Positions 1-7,373 of a DNA stretch of 24,366 nucleotides are shown here, in pieces. Source of the DNA: an uncultured Bacillaceae bacterium (GTDB lineage Bacteria > Bacillota > Bacilli > Bacillales > Amphibacillaceae). The DNA is taken from NCBI GenBank assembly GCA_937925695.1, contig CALAMD010000082.1, forward strand, positions 1 through 24,366, given 5' to 3'. Each line of letters begins with the position of its first letter. The first letter of the stretch is position 1. Under the pieces are notes generated by a model. It did no database searches. It was given only the letters and a program-made list of their open reading frames with translations, and had not been told where the DNA came from. The translations under genes and the position numbers were made by a program.

Positions 1-263
1 GAATAATCTTGTGCTAAAATACTTGCTTCTCCTTGCTCAAAATAAAATTTTGCTTGGGTATTTTGATGCTGTAGTAAGAAATAAAAAGGTGGTAAGAGCA
101 AGATAAGAAATATGAAAAGGGATAATGGCATGAACCATCGTCGATTAAATTTTTTTCTCGGTTTAAAACGCTTATCAATATCATCGGGAAGTTGTTCCCC
201 GCAGTTGAGACAATAATGTTCATTGTCTTTTACTTTAATACCACAATATGGACAATAAAACAT
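1..263 (-). CDS. Zinc-ribbon single-pass membrane protein, 3' end cut by window edge
   Basis: The N-terminal 87 codons are visible; the gene runs off the left edge, so its C-terminal domain and full function cannot be judged. The protein opens MFYCPYCG and carries two Cys-x2-Cys knuckles (C4/C7 and C18/C21), a short zinc ribbon. A basic stretch (KPRKKFNRR, about residues 35-43) and one hydrophobic segment (about residues 47-63) follow, then an apparently extracytoplasmic part starting QHQNTQAKFYF. Known families with an N-terminal zinc ribbon plus one membrane span are common in Bacillaceae and include TcaA-like proteins; I cannot assign this one. The ATG at 263-261 is preceded by a purine-rich AGGAAGTAGG. 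It is divergent from the 27-residue ORF at 443. Confidence 0.75.
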   Translation of the reverse strand, partial: MFYCPYCGIKVKDNEHYCLNCGEQLPDDIDKRFKPRKKFNRRWFMPLSLFIFLILLLPPFYFLLQHQNTQAKFYFEQGEASILAQDY

Positions 264-355
264 ATAAATCTACCTACTTCCTATGATAAACAAAGATTGT
301 ATATGGTACTTTCCCTAATCCTATCATAAGTTAACTTTTATTATGTAACAAATAT

Positions 356-364
356 TGCTATAAT
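356..364 (+). promoter_or_regulatory. Extended -10 promoter (TGCTATAAT)
   Basis: A perfect TATAAT at 359-364 is preceded by TG and one spacer base, the extended -10 arrangement that can work without a good -35. No good -35 is seen at 17 bases. It lies about 80 bases before the small ORF at 443 and would drive it. This is motif evidence only. Confidence 0.45.
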
Positions 365-442
365 GTTAATAGTAATTTTTAGAAAATTTTACATCAATGA
401 AGGTCTATTATGAGACAGTAACCAAAGTGAGGGGGGCTTTGA

Positions 443-526
443 ATGCTGGAAGTTTTATTTACCATTATTTGTTTTGCCATTCTTATTTTAAATATCGGCT
501 ATTGTATTTTTGATAAAGAAGGTTAA
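443..526 (+). CDS. 27-residue single-span membrane peptide
   Basis: A short ORF encodes MLEVLFTIICFAILILNIGY followed by CIFDKEG: an almost entirely hydrophobic span with a short charged tail, so it would insert in the membrane with a polar C-terminus. It has a strong GTGAGGGGGG ribosome site just upstream, an extended -10 promoter about 80 bases upstream and a bidirectional terminator directly downstream. This full gene architecture is why I call it coding despite its size. I do not recognise the family. It converges on the signal peptidase gene; a small membrane protein beside a signal peptidase could be a partner, but that is only positional inference. Confidence 0.5.
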   Translation: MLEVLFTIICFAILILNIGYCIFDKEG

Positions 527-532
527 TGAAAG

Positions 533-573
533 AAAAAGGGTTAGATCTTACAAGCGTAAGACTAACCTTTTTA
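533..573. terminator. Bidirectional terminator between the 27-aa ORF and the signal peptidase gene
   Basis: The hairpin has inner stem CTTAC/GTAAG (547-551 with 556-560), a small internal loop and outer stem GGTTAG/CTAACC. It is flanked by A5 on the left and T5 on the right, so it carries a T-tract in both directions and can serve both convergent genes. Confidence 0.75.
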
Positions 574-606
574 TTACTAACATTTTCGACTATCATTGGT
601 TGGAGA

Positions 607-1140
607 TTATCTTGTAAGTGACCATTGATTAAATGGGTAAATGATAATTTCTGATCGACCAATAATATTTTCTTCTTCGATAAATCCAAGTCCGTTTCGA
701 CTATCTTTACTAATAGCTCGGTTGTCACCCATCACGAAGTAACTATCTGCCGGAACAGTCATTGGTCCAAAGTTTCCAGTCCTTTTTTTAGAGTCCTCAG
801 AAATGAAGGTCTGTTCATACAATTCGTCATTGATGTATAATTCATGATTTTTTACTTCAATTGTATCTCCTGGTAAGGCAATGACGCGCTTAACATAATT
901 TTTTAATGGACGTTTAATGATGACGATATCTCCTCGTTTTGGTTCACCAATTAAGTAAACAGCTTTATTGAAAATAATTCGATCACCATCATTAAGTGTT
1001 GGGGCCATACTATCGCCCTCAACGATAGAGGTTGAAAAAATAAATGTTCTAATAAATAAAGCAATGACCATGGCAATGACAATTGCTTTTCCCCACTCAA
1101 TCCATTCATTTTTCTTTTCTTTTTGTTTGTCAGCCACCAT
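607..1140 (-). CDS. sipT: Type I signal peptidase (SipS/SipT family)
   Basis: Membrane-bound serine protease that removes signal peptides from Sec- and Tat-exported preproteins on the outer face of the cytoplasmic membrane. The 177-residue protein has a basic N-terminus, one transmembrane helix (about 18-38) and the family boxes in order: GDSMAPTL with catalytic Ser44, YVKRVIALPGD with general-base Lys84, and MGDNR (137-141) followed by SKDSRN. Length and the single anchor match Gram-positive Sip enzymes. I chose the ATG at 1140 because GGGAGG lies 6 bases upstream; an in-frame ATG at 1194 has no such site and adds a non-homologous extension. The symbol sipT rests on the neighbourhood recalled from B. 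subtilis; paralogues SipS/U/V are very similar, so the family is certain but the exact orthologue is not. Confidence 0.93.
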   Translation of the reverse strand: MVADKQKEKKNEWIEWGKAIVIAMVIALFIRTFIFSTSIVEGDSMAPTLNDGDRIIFNKAVYLIGEPKRGDIVIIKRPLKNYVKRVIALPGDTIEVKNHELYINDELYEQTFISEDSKKRTGNFGPMTVPADSYFVMGDNRAISKDSRNGLGFIEEENIIGRSEIIIYPFNQWSLTR

Positions 1141-1350
1141 AGATAACCTCCCTGCCCAAAACGATTTATTAATATATAGTAGCATAGTGTTCAAATGGAT
1201 TCGAATTTAAACTTAAATTCTGTCATAATTAACAGCTTTTATTCATTGATGCATCTTTTACTTTCATGATTATTGTGTGGTAAGTGTATATTTTTACAAA
1301 AATTCGTTGAAAATAAAGAATATTAATGAGGATAGAAGGGGATTGTGGAA

Positions 1351-1725
1351 ATGATATTATACAACTTATATGGTGGTTTTCCTAGCATCATAGAATCATT
1401 TAGAACTTTTTTTACATTTTCCATTGGTTTAATAGATCAGTATGTTATTTATATTTGTATCCTTGTCATGATGGTCATCATTTATCTATTCATTAGGCCA
1501 TTTATGACCTGGTTTGTCACGCTACAATCTATTCGCCTATTGAGTTATCTATTTAGTAGTTTAATGGTGTTACTATTAATCTTTTTCCTTAAACAAACTT
1601 TTCATGAGCTAAATAATTTATTATTTAACTTGTTACAAATAACACTTCATTGTTTGGCGTTATTTGGTGCCATATTGGCGATTGTTCACATGGGGTATAT
1701 CGTTAGAAAGAAACTAGAACGATAA
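1351..1725 (+). CDS. Small membrane protein with about three transmembrane helices, unknown function
   Basis: The protein has 124 residues. Hydrophobic segments fall at roughly residues 25-48 (starting near the LIDQYV stretch), 60-77 (LLSYLFSSLMVLLLIFF) and 92-114 (ITLHCLALFGAILAIVHMGY), and it ends in a basic RKKLER tail consistent with a cytoplasmic C-terminus. I recognise no family motif. The start is ambiguous: AAGGGG lies 9 bases before the ATG at 1351 but only 3 bases before a GTG at 1345, so I prefer the ATG. The gene is divergent from the signal peptidase and is followed immediately by a perfect 15-bp inverted repeat. Confidence 0.65.
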   Translation: MILYNLYGGFPSIIESFRTFFTFSIGLIDQYVIYICILVMMVIIYLFIRPFMTWFVTLQSIRLLSYLFSSLMVLLLIFFLKQTFHELNNLLFNLLQITLHCLALFGAILAIVHMGYIVRKKLER

Positions 1726-1726
1726 T

Positions 1727-1763
1727 GGACTATATAACAAAAGGATAGTTTGTTATATAGTCC
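1727..1763. repeat. Perfect 15-bp inverted repeat without T-tract
   Basis: GGACTATATAACAAA (1727-1741) is exactly mirrored by 1749-1763 around a 7-base loop AGGATAG. It starts one base after the stop of the gene ending at 1725 and lies 20 bases past the stop of the convergent ykyB. Neither strand has a run of T after the stem, so it is not a standard intrinsic terminator. It may still stabilise RNA 3' ends or stop transcription by another route. Confidence 0.7.
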
Positions 1764-1782
1764 AGGGAAAAAGATTCGCTGA

Positions 1783-2232
1783 TCAGTTGTAGTGTGATTT
1801 CGTAGGTGGCCATTCCATTTTGCCTAAGGAAGAAGGAGTATAATAAGAAGAATAATGCTTTTTATTTGATTTCTTTGGTTGCCACTTCATGTAGTTATAC
1901 AAGATCCTTTTTGCTTGTGATAATGACATTTTTGTTTTTGGATTGCGATAATTTTGATCTAATTTCCCTAAATGCTTTAACTCTTGGAAGTCTTTCTTTT
2001 CTGGCAAGATATGAAAGTAGTAATCATCGACTTTTACTAGAATTGTTGAATGTTGATTACTAAGTTTAGGATGATTAGAAAAATGAAGACCAATTTTTTT
2101 TGCTTTGTTTTCCTTGAGTAACTGTTTAATTGCTTCTTTTTTTAAATGATAAAGATGTTGTGGTTCAGGTGCAGTTTTAGCATGACGATTAACCGTAAAT
2201 ATAGCTTTAGCAATTTCTTTTGTATTTGTCAT
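1783..2232 (-). CDS. ykyB: YkyB family protein, function unknown
   Basis: The protein has 149 residues. It is recognisable from the conserved blocks FTVNRHAKTAP, YHLKKEAIKQLLKE, KIGLHFSN, DYYFHILP and YRNPKTKMSLSQAKRIL, which line up with B. subtilis YkyB as I remember it. No membrane span, signal peptide or catalytic motif is visible; it looks like a small basic soluble protein. The C-terminal part (about 120-149, rich in Lys, Ser and Tyr) looks variable. The ATG at 2232 has AAAGGAG 8 bases upstream; an in-frame ATG at 2250 lies before that site and is unlikely. Position next to a YkuE-type phosphoesterase matches the B. subtilis yku region. Its role is not known to me. Confidence 0.85.
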   Translation of the reverse strand: MTNTKEIAKAIFTVNRHAKTAPEPQHLYHLKKEAIKQLLKENKAKKIGLHFSNHPKLSNQHSTILVKVDDYYFHILPEKKDFQELKHLGKLDQNYRNPKTKMSLSQAKRILYNYMKWQPKKSNKKHYSSYYTPSSLGKMEWPPTKSHYN

Positions 2233-2303
2233 GGCATCATCTCCTTTCAACGATGATCAAATGATAGCGTATCAAAAGATGTATGTACATAGCTTACAAC
2301 ATG

Positions 2304-2317
2304 GCATGTTTACATGC
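2304..2317. repeat. 14-base palindrome GCATGTTTACATGC
   Basis: GCATGT-TT-ACATGC lies in the 128-base gap between ykyB and the phosphoesterase gene, about 70 bases upstream of the ykyB start. The position would suit an operator for ykyB, but I do not recognise the motif. Confidence 0.25.
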
Positions 2318-2360
2318 AAATGACTATTATTCATTAAGAGGGCTATAAAATCATATTGAA

Positions 2361-3206
2361 CTATGATTTTTTTAATGTAAATAGATGTATTTCCGGTTTA
2401 CAAAAGAAGCGAAAAGGTAAACGTGTTGTCCCAATTCCTTGGTTTACATAAAGTTGTAAATCATCGATTTGATATTTTCCGGAAATATATTTTTCAGCAT
2501 AAATTGGTGTATAAAGATGACCGATGATAGGTAGTCGTACTTGGCCACCGTGACTATGACCGGAAAGTTGTAGATCAACCGGATATGATTTAGTAATATC
2601 GGCAAAATCTGGTTCATGAACGAGTAAAATCGTAAACAAATCCGGGTTGGTGTTGGCTAAAGCTCTATCAATGTCTGTTTTACCTAGGATCATATCATCA
2701 ATACCAGCTAAAATCATTCGTTCATGATTCCTTTCAATGACCGTATGGGAATTTTGAAGGAGCTCAAAGTCAGCTTGTACCATAATATCTGCCACGATAT
2801 TCGTCCCATAACCACCGTGATCGTGGTTTCCATATACCCAATACTTGCCATCAGTTGCTTTAAGCTCTTGTAAAATGAGTGAAAGTTGTTCACCTTCTAG
2901 AAAAGATAGGGGTTCATCAATTAAATCCCCTGTAAAAACGACGATATTTGGCTGTAATTGATTAATTTGTTGAACTAAGTCTTGTAATTGCTCAAGGGAA
3001 TATTGAAAACCTAAATGAGTATCAGAAAATTGGACGATTTTAAAGTTATCAAAAGCAGGTGGGATAGATGGTGAATAAATATTTTCTTGATGAATTTGTA
3101 ACAATGATGGTTCAACCTTATGGGCATAATAGTACGTTCCACCACTTAATCCAAGGAGGGCTAGCATACTACCAAAAAATTTTTTAATAAATGTTCTTCG
3201 TTTCAT
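2361..3206 (-). CDS. ykuE: Tat-signal metallophosphoesterase (YkuE-like)
   Basis: Calcineurin-like phosphoesterase of 281 residues. All metal-binding blocks are present in order: SDTHLG (D62, H64), FTGDLID (D94), YGNHDHGG (N127, H128), H197 in LLVHEPD, and GHSHGGQ (H217, H219), giving a two-metal site. The N-terminus MKRRTFIKKFFGSML, followed by a hydrophobic stretch, is a twin-arginine signal or anchor; B. subtilis YkuE is a known Tat substrate that associates with the cell wall. The protein therefore probably acts outside the membrane on an unknown phosphoester; some relatives act on lipid-linked or UDP-sugar substrates. The start at 3206 has AAAGGTGA at good spacing. A short hairpin (2347-2369) overlaps the TAG stop. 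Confidence 0.88.
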   Translation of the reverse strand: MKRRTFIKKFFGSMLALLGLSGGTYYYAHKVEPSLLQIHQENIYSPSIPPAFDNFKIVQFSDTHLGFQYSLEQLQDLVQQINQLQPNIVVFTGDLIDEPLSFLEGEQLSLILQELKATDGKYWVYGNHDHGGYGTNIVADIMVQADFELLQNSHTVIERNHERMILAGIDDMILGKTDIDRALANTNPDLFTILLVHEPDFADITKSYPVDLQLSGHSHGGQVRLPIIGHLYTPIYAEKYISGKYQIDDLQLYVNQGIGTTRLPFRFFCKPEIHLFTLKKS

Positions 3207-3290
3207 TTGTAATCACCTTTTTCTGAATTTCCTCGCTAGCTATTGGGATGGATAGGGCAGTGTCATAATCGAGAGAGTACAGAATTATTG

Positions 3291-3926
3291 TTAGATCACA
3301 TAATAAAAAACAGCAAAAAAGTGAAAAACAGATCCTAAGATGACAAATATATGCCAAATAACATGATGATAAGGAATTTTTCGAATCACATAAAAAAGAG
3401 TACCTATTGTATAGATAACACCTCCAATGATTAACAATCGAATACCTTGTTCATTCATAGTTGAAGTTAAAGGATGCCAAGCAAATACAATGAGCCAGCC
3501 CATTAAAACATAAAAAAACGTTGATAATAATAGAAATTTTTTCACAAAAAACACCTTGAAAATGATTCCAATTAGCGCAATTCCCCATACAATACCAAAG
3601 AGTAACCAACCAGTAATCCCTCTTAAATGCACGAGTAAAAATGGAGTATATGTACCTGCGATGAATATGTAAATCGCCGAGTGGTCAAATATTTGAAAGA
3701 TATTTTTTGCTCGGCCTTCAGGTAAACTGTGAACAATCGTTGATGACAAATACATGAGTAACATCGTCAAGCCAAAAATAGTAACTGAAACAATTTTCCA
3801 TGGATTACCGCTAAAAGAGGAAAAGATAATTAATAACACTAATCCAGCTATGCTTAAAACAGCACCAATACCATGGGTAATGGCATGTAAAATCTCTTCT
3901 TTCCGAGAAAATGTATAAGTTTCCAT
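3291..3926 (-). CDS. yplQ: Hemolysin III / PAQR family seven-helix membrane protein
   Basis: Integral membrane protein of 211 residues with seven hydrophobic segments, typical of the hemolysin III branch of the PAQR superfamily. Characteristic features are EEILHAITHGIGA at the N-terminus, SSTIVHSLPEG (Ser62, His66), IFDHSAIYIFIAGTYTPF (about 79-96) and a C-terminal HHVIWHIFVILGS (His188, His192). The Ser, Asp and His positions form the predicted intramembrane zinc site of the family, which is thought to be hydrolase-like. Despite the name, haemolytic activity is not established for most members. The ATG has GAGGGA upstream. The symbol is that of the B. subtilis family member, and orthology is not tested. 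The gene is divergent from darB. Confidence 0.85.
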   Translation of the reverse strand: METYTFSRKEEILHAITHGIGAVLSIAGLVLLIIFSSFSGNPWKIVSVTIFGLTMLLMYLSSTIVHSLPEGRAKNIFQIFDHSAIYIFIAGTYTPFLLVHLRGITGWLLFGIVWGIALIGIIFKVFFVKKFLLLSTFFYVLMGWLIVFAWHPLTSTMNEQGIRLLIIGGVIYTIGTLFYVIRKIPYHHVIWHIFVILGSVFHFFAVFYYVI

Positions 3927-4139
3927 TGTTTAATCCCTCATTTATATTGATAATCTTATTTTACACTTTTTATGGTCTTTTTAACACTCGAGTTCCTTAA
4001 TAACTTTCATAATTTGAAAAATGTCCGTAATAAATGCTTATTAAAGGTAAAGTATGATAAGATAAAGATGTCAAGATAAACTCCTTTGATAGGTCGATCC
4101 TAAATATAAGAATATATTTTGGAAAAGGAGCGTTTTTGT

Positions 4140-4577
4140 ATGAATATTATGCAAGAGAATCAAACGCTAACAGATGTCTATGTCAAAGACTTAATGATTC
4201 CTTCTGAAAAAGTTGCACATGTTCAAGTAAATAATCCACTAGAACATGCATTATTGGTATTAATAAAATCGGGCTATTCAGCTGTCCCTGTATTAGATAC
4301 TTCGTTTAAACTCGTAGGTATTATTAGTAAAACGGTCATCCTTAACAATATATTGGGTTTGGAACGAATAGAAGTTGAAAAATTATCGGAAATACAAGTC
4401 CATGAAGTAATGAATGAAGATATTACCGTTTTAAGCAAGGATGATACCTTTATAGATGCATTAAAAGCACTTATTAATGCTACTTTTGTCTGTATAGCTG
4501 ATGAGAACGGTTACTTTGACGGTATTATCACAAGACGTGCTATTTTAAAGCAAGTAAAAAGAAATTTCTATGCTTAA
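4140..4577 (+). CDS. darB: CBS-pair protein DarB/CbpB (YkuL), c-di-AMP sensor
   Basis: Stand-alone CBS-domain pair of 145 residues: CBS1 about 15-75 (DLMIPSEKVAHVQV, SGYSAVPVLD) and CBS2 about 85-143 (VMNEDITVLS, ITRRAILKQV). The sequence tracks B. subtilis YkuL, renamed DarB, closely. In that organism the protein binds c-di-AMP; the ligand-free form stimulates the (p)ppGpp synthetase Rel and activates pyruvate carboxylase, linking potassium and c-di-AMP status to the stringent response. Whether those partners are conserved here is inference. The start is the ATG at 4140, with AAGGAG 9 bases upstream; an in-frame TTG at 4119 precedes the ribosome site and is rejected. It is monocistronic, with its own strong terminator. 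Confidence 0.88.
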   Translation: MNIMQENQTLTDVYVKDLMIPSEKVAHVQVNNPLEHALLVLIKSGYSAVPVLDTSFKLVGIISKTVILNNILGLERIEVEKLSEIQVHEVMNEDITVLSKDDTFIDALKALINATFVCIADENGYFDGIITRRAILKQVKRNFYA

Positions 4578-4621
4578 TAATGTATTATGCTTGCAGAAAA
4601 TCATTAAATAGACATGTGTTG

Positions 4622-4677
4622 TCGTTGAAAGTGCGAGTGTCCACCAATTTGACTGCTCGCTTTTCAACGATTTTTTT
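4622..4677 (+). terminator. Intrinsic terminator of darB
   Basis: TCGTTGAAA plus GCGAG (4622-4637) pairs with CTCGC plus TTTCAACGA (4656-4670), with a small internal bulge, followed by T7 on the plus strand. Confidence 0.85.
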
Positions 4678-4921
4678 ATTTCTTAAATGATCGCATAGCA
4701 GACACTTGATGAGATCGTAACATTTCTAAGGTGAAATGAATATGTTTAAATAGGTAATTGTCGATCCCAAATCATTGTTATGACAGTCCCCGATTTACTA
4801 GCAACCCTCGAGAACTTGTCAAAGATTGATAATGAGATATATCAAACAAGGTTGATAAGGTCCTTAAAGAATTGGTCCGAGGTCAACATGAATGAAATTT
4901 CAGAGGGAGGAAAGAATTGTA
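4678..4921. other. Gap between darB and ykuV; candidate promoter only
   Basis: From the darB terminator to the ykuV start there is no ORF with a ribosome site. TTGTCA (4816-4821) and TATATC (4838-4843), 16 bases apart, form a plausible sigma-A promoter for ykuV with a leader of about 70 bases. A short GTTGA/TCAAC inverted pair (4851-4855 with 4883-4887) sits in that leader. I see no riboswitch or T-box signature. Confidence 0.35.
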
Positions 4922-5365
4922 ATGAGATTAAGAGAAGAGCTACCCGAACTTGAAGGAGCCACCATGTGGTTAAATAGTGCTCCCTTAACAAGGGGAGATT
5001 TAATTGGAAGTAAACCATTATTATTGTACTTTTGGTCAATCAGCTGTGAATCGTGTAAAAAAATGATGCCACAAATGAATCAATTATACGAAGAATATGA
5101 TGATCAGTTGAATATACTTTCTGTCCATATGCCCCGTTCTGAAGATGATGTAAATATAGAACAAATTCAAGAAACAGCTTTAGAACATGAATTAAAACAT
5201 CCAATCTTCGTTGATAATGAACATCAGTTAACCGATATATTTAGAAATCATTATGTACCTTCGTTTTATATATTTGATAAACAAGGCCGTTTACGTTATC
5301 GCCATACTGGTGAAGGTGGAAGGTCGATGTTAACTAGGCGATTAAACAGATTAATGAATGATTAA
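4922..5365 (+). CDS. ykuV: Thioredoxin-like thiol-disulfide oxidoreductase (YkuV)
   Basis: Thioredoxin-fold protein of 147 residues in the TlpA/ResA-like group. Strand LLLYFWSISCESC carries the redox pair Cys42-x2-Cys45; further marks are ILSVHMPRSEDD (about 71-82) and the cis-proline loop HYVPSFYIFDK. No signal peptide or membrane span is visible, so it should act in the cytoplasm, as B. subtilis YkuV does as a general thiol-disulfide reductant. The ATG at 4922 has AGGGAGG about 11 bases upstream, which is slightly long; a longer in-frame start at 4892 lies before that site. The length matches YkuV closely. It probably has its own promoter at 4816-4843 and a terminator at 5411. Confidence 0.88.
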   Translation: MRLREELPELEGATMWLNSAPLTRGDLIGSKPLLLYFWSISCESCKKMMPQMNQLYEEYDDQLNILSVHMPRSEDDVNIEQIQETALEHELKHPIFVDNEHQLTDIFRNHYVPSFYIFDKQGRLRYRHTGEGGRSMLTRRLNRLMND

Positions 5366-5410
5366 AGCAAACAATAACTAACATTATTTTATAACTTGCC
5401 GAAACTATAA

Positions 5411-5444
5411 CTGAAGTCCGTGTCATGATGGGCTTCAATTTTTT
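5411..5444 (+). terminator. Intrinsic terminator of ykuV
   Basis: TGAAGTCC (5412-5419) pairs with GGGCTTCA (5430-5437) through one G-T wobble, with a 10-base loop and then ATTTTTT. Confidence 0.7.
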
Positions 5445-5606
5445 GCTCAGTAACAGGTGATACATTTACATACATAAAAACCAACAAAAATGTAAACGGT
5501 TTATTTTCTTTTGGAAAAATGAGCATAAGCAGTGGAATTATAATACGAAAACCGTTATATTAATATATGTGTGTAAATCTTTTTACGTTTTGAGGGAGGG
5601 AATCTT

Positions 5607-7358
5607 TTGGATACATTTAAAAAATTGCAACATTTTTATTGGCCGCACAAGCGGAGGTTTTTTTTATCGCTTTTTTTCTTGATCTTCGTGACGGCGATAA
5701 CTGTTGTGTATCCAATCATTTTACAATTTACCATTGATGAAGTTGTTTTAGGAGATAGGTATGCTTTAATACCTTATATTGCAATAGCTTTTTTAATTGC
5801 TATGGCATTTAAGAGTTTAGCCACATTTTTCCACCTGTACTTAGGTGACTATTTTGGCATTATCTCGGTTTATTCCATTCGAGAAGCATTATACGATAAG
5901 TTACAGTCTCTTTCTTTTAAATATTACGATAATGCTAAGACAGGCGATATTATGTCGCGTTTAACATCAGACGTTGAAATGTTTCGCTTTTTCCTCTCGT
6001 TTGGTTTTGCCGAAGTGATTCGTATCGTTTTGTTAATTGGTTTTAGTTTAAGTGTTATGTTTTATTATTCAGTTCCTTTAGCATTTGTGACAATGGCTGC
6101 CATGCCATTTTTAGTAATTGTTGTCTATCAGTTTGAGAAGCGGGTACATCCAGCTTTCCGAGGGATTAGGAAGTCATTTGGACGTTTAAATACGCGAGTT
6201 CAGGAAAATATTAGTGGTATTAATACAGTGAAATCGTTATCTAGAGAAGATTTTGAAATTGAACGATTTTCCAAGAGTAATGATGATTATCGACAGAATT
6301 ACTTGCATACCTCAGGAATCTGGGCGAAATTTTTCCCATTGATGGAGTTTATTGGTAATATTGCTGCTGTTTCATTGTTAGCTTTCGGTGGATACTTAGT
6401 CATAAATGGTAGTATCGGACTTGGTGAATTGGTAGCATTCTTTAGCCTTGTATGGTATATCTTAGGGCCATTAATGCACCTAGGATTTGTCGTTAACATG
6501 TTTTCTCAAGCTAAAGCTTCTGGTGAAAGATTACTTGAAATACTTGAAGCGAAAGTCGATGTCGTTGAAAAAGAGGATGCGATTGACAAGGATATTGAAG
6601 GCCATGTTACCTTTAAGGACGTGACCCTAACATATACAGAAAAAGGGGAGGCAGCATTAAAGAATATATCTTTTGATGCACCGCGAGGGAAAATCATTGG
6701 TTTAATTGGCTCAACCGGATCTGGGAAAACAAGTATTACCCAATTGATTACGAGGTTTTATGAACCTGAACAAGGGGAAGTTCTTGTTGATGGTGTCCCT
6801 GTAGATCAGTATAAATTAAAGACGTTACGGCATGCGATCGGTTTTGTTTTACAAGAGCCATTCCTATTTTCAACAACCATTCGTGAAAATATTGCTTATG
6901 GAAATCCTGAAGCAACCGATGAAGAAATCATTGAAGCAGCGAAAAGAGCACAAGCCCATGACTTTATCATGGAGTTGCCCGAGGGGTACGATACGTTACT
7001 AGGTGAACGTGGTATGGGGCTATCTGGCGGACAGAAACAACGGATTTCAATTGCTCGAGCCCTATGTGTTGATCCAAAAATATTAATTCTTGATGATGCA
7101 ACATCTGCTGTCGATATGGAAACAGAATTTGCTATCCAGCAAGCATTAAAAGAAGTGATGAAGGATCGCACGACCTTTATTATCGCGCATCGCATCTCTT
7201 CCTTAAAGCATGCTGATGAAATTTTAGTCCTTGACAATGGTGAGATTGTCGAGAGAGGTACCCATGATTCATTGTTAGAGCAGAATGGTATTTATCGACG
7301 CATTTATGATATTCAATATCGTGATCGAGATCTGATTATGAGTCAAGCGAATTTGTGA
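5607..7358 (+). CDS. yknU: ABC exporter half-transporter, degenerate-site subunit (YknU-like)
   Basis: Half-size ABC exporter of 583 residues: six-helix membrane domain (about 15-305) then a nucleotide-binding domain (about 332-575). Walker A is GSTGSGKT (368-375), Q-loop Gln416, an intact LSGGQ signature (472-476), and Walker B ILILD (492-496) followed by Asp497 where hydrolytic ABC sites carry Glu, with His528 as switch. This Asp predicts a poorly hydrolytic ATP site, as in heterodimeric exporters such as BmrCD and TM287/288. The TTG start at 5607 has GAGGGAGGG upstream. It is followed after 15 bases by its partner gene. The symbol comes from length and position near ykuV and rnjA as in B. 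subtilis; YheI/BmrC-like paralogues are the alternative. The substrate is unknown. Confidence 0.85.
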   Translation: MDTFKKLQHFYWPHKRRFFLSLFFLIFVTAITVVYPIILQFTIDEVVLGDRYALIPYIAIAFLIAMAFKSLATFFHLYLGDYFGIISVYSIREALYDKLQSLSFKYYDNAKTGDIMSRLTSDVEMFRFFLSFGFAEVIRIVLLIGFSLSVMFYYSVPLAFVTMAAMPFLVIVVYQFEKRVHPAFRGIRKSFGRLNTRVQENISGINTVKSLSREDFEIERFSKSNDDYRQNYLHTSGIWAKFFPLMEFIGNIAAVSLLAFGGYLVINGSIGLGELVAFFSLVWYILGPLMHLGFVVNMFSQAKASGERLLEILEAKVDVVEKEDAIDKDIEGHVTFKDVTLTYTEKGEAALKNISFDAPRGKIIGLIGSTGSGKTSITQLITRFYEPEQGEVLVDGVPVDQYKLKTLRHAIGFVLQEPFLFSTTIRENIAYGNPEATDEEIIEAAKRAQAHDFIMELPEGYDTLLGERGMGLSGGQKQRISIARALCVDPKILILDDATSAVDMETEFAIQQALKEVMKDRTTFIIAHRISSLKHADEILVLDNGEIVERGTHDSLLEQNGIYRRIYDIQYRDRDLIMSQANL

Positions 7359-7373
7359 AGGCGGGGAGATTAA

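Noticed and set aside
14..223. 69-codon minus-strand frame at the left edge
   Set aside because: It is an out-of-frame shadow of the truncated zinc-ribbon gene that starts at 263.
968..1210. 80-codon plus-strand frame over the signal peptidase gene
   Set aside because: It is antisense to the catalytic Ser region of a clear signal peptidase and has no credible product.
4815..4921. Riboswitch or T-box leader before ykuV
   Set aside because: Only a 5-base inverted pair is present; there is no specifier loop, T-box sequence or known aptamer core.
5511..5544. TTGGAA and TATAAT upstream of yknU as a promoter
   Set aside because: The spacing is 22 bases, too long for a sigma-A promoter, and there is no extended -10 TG.
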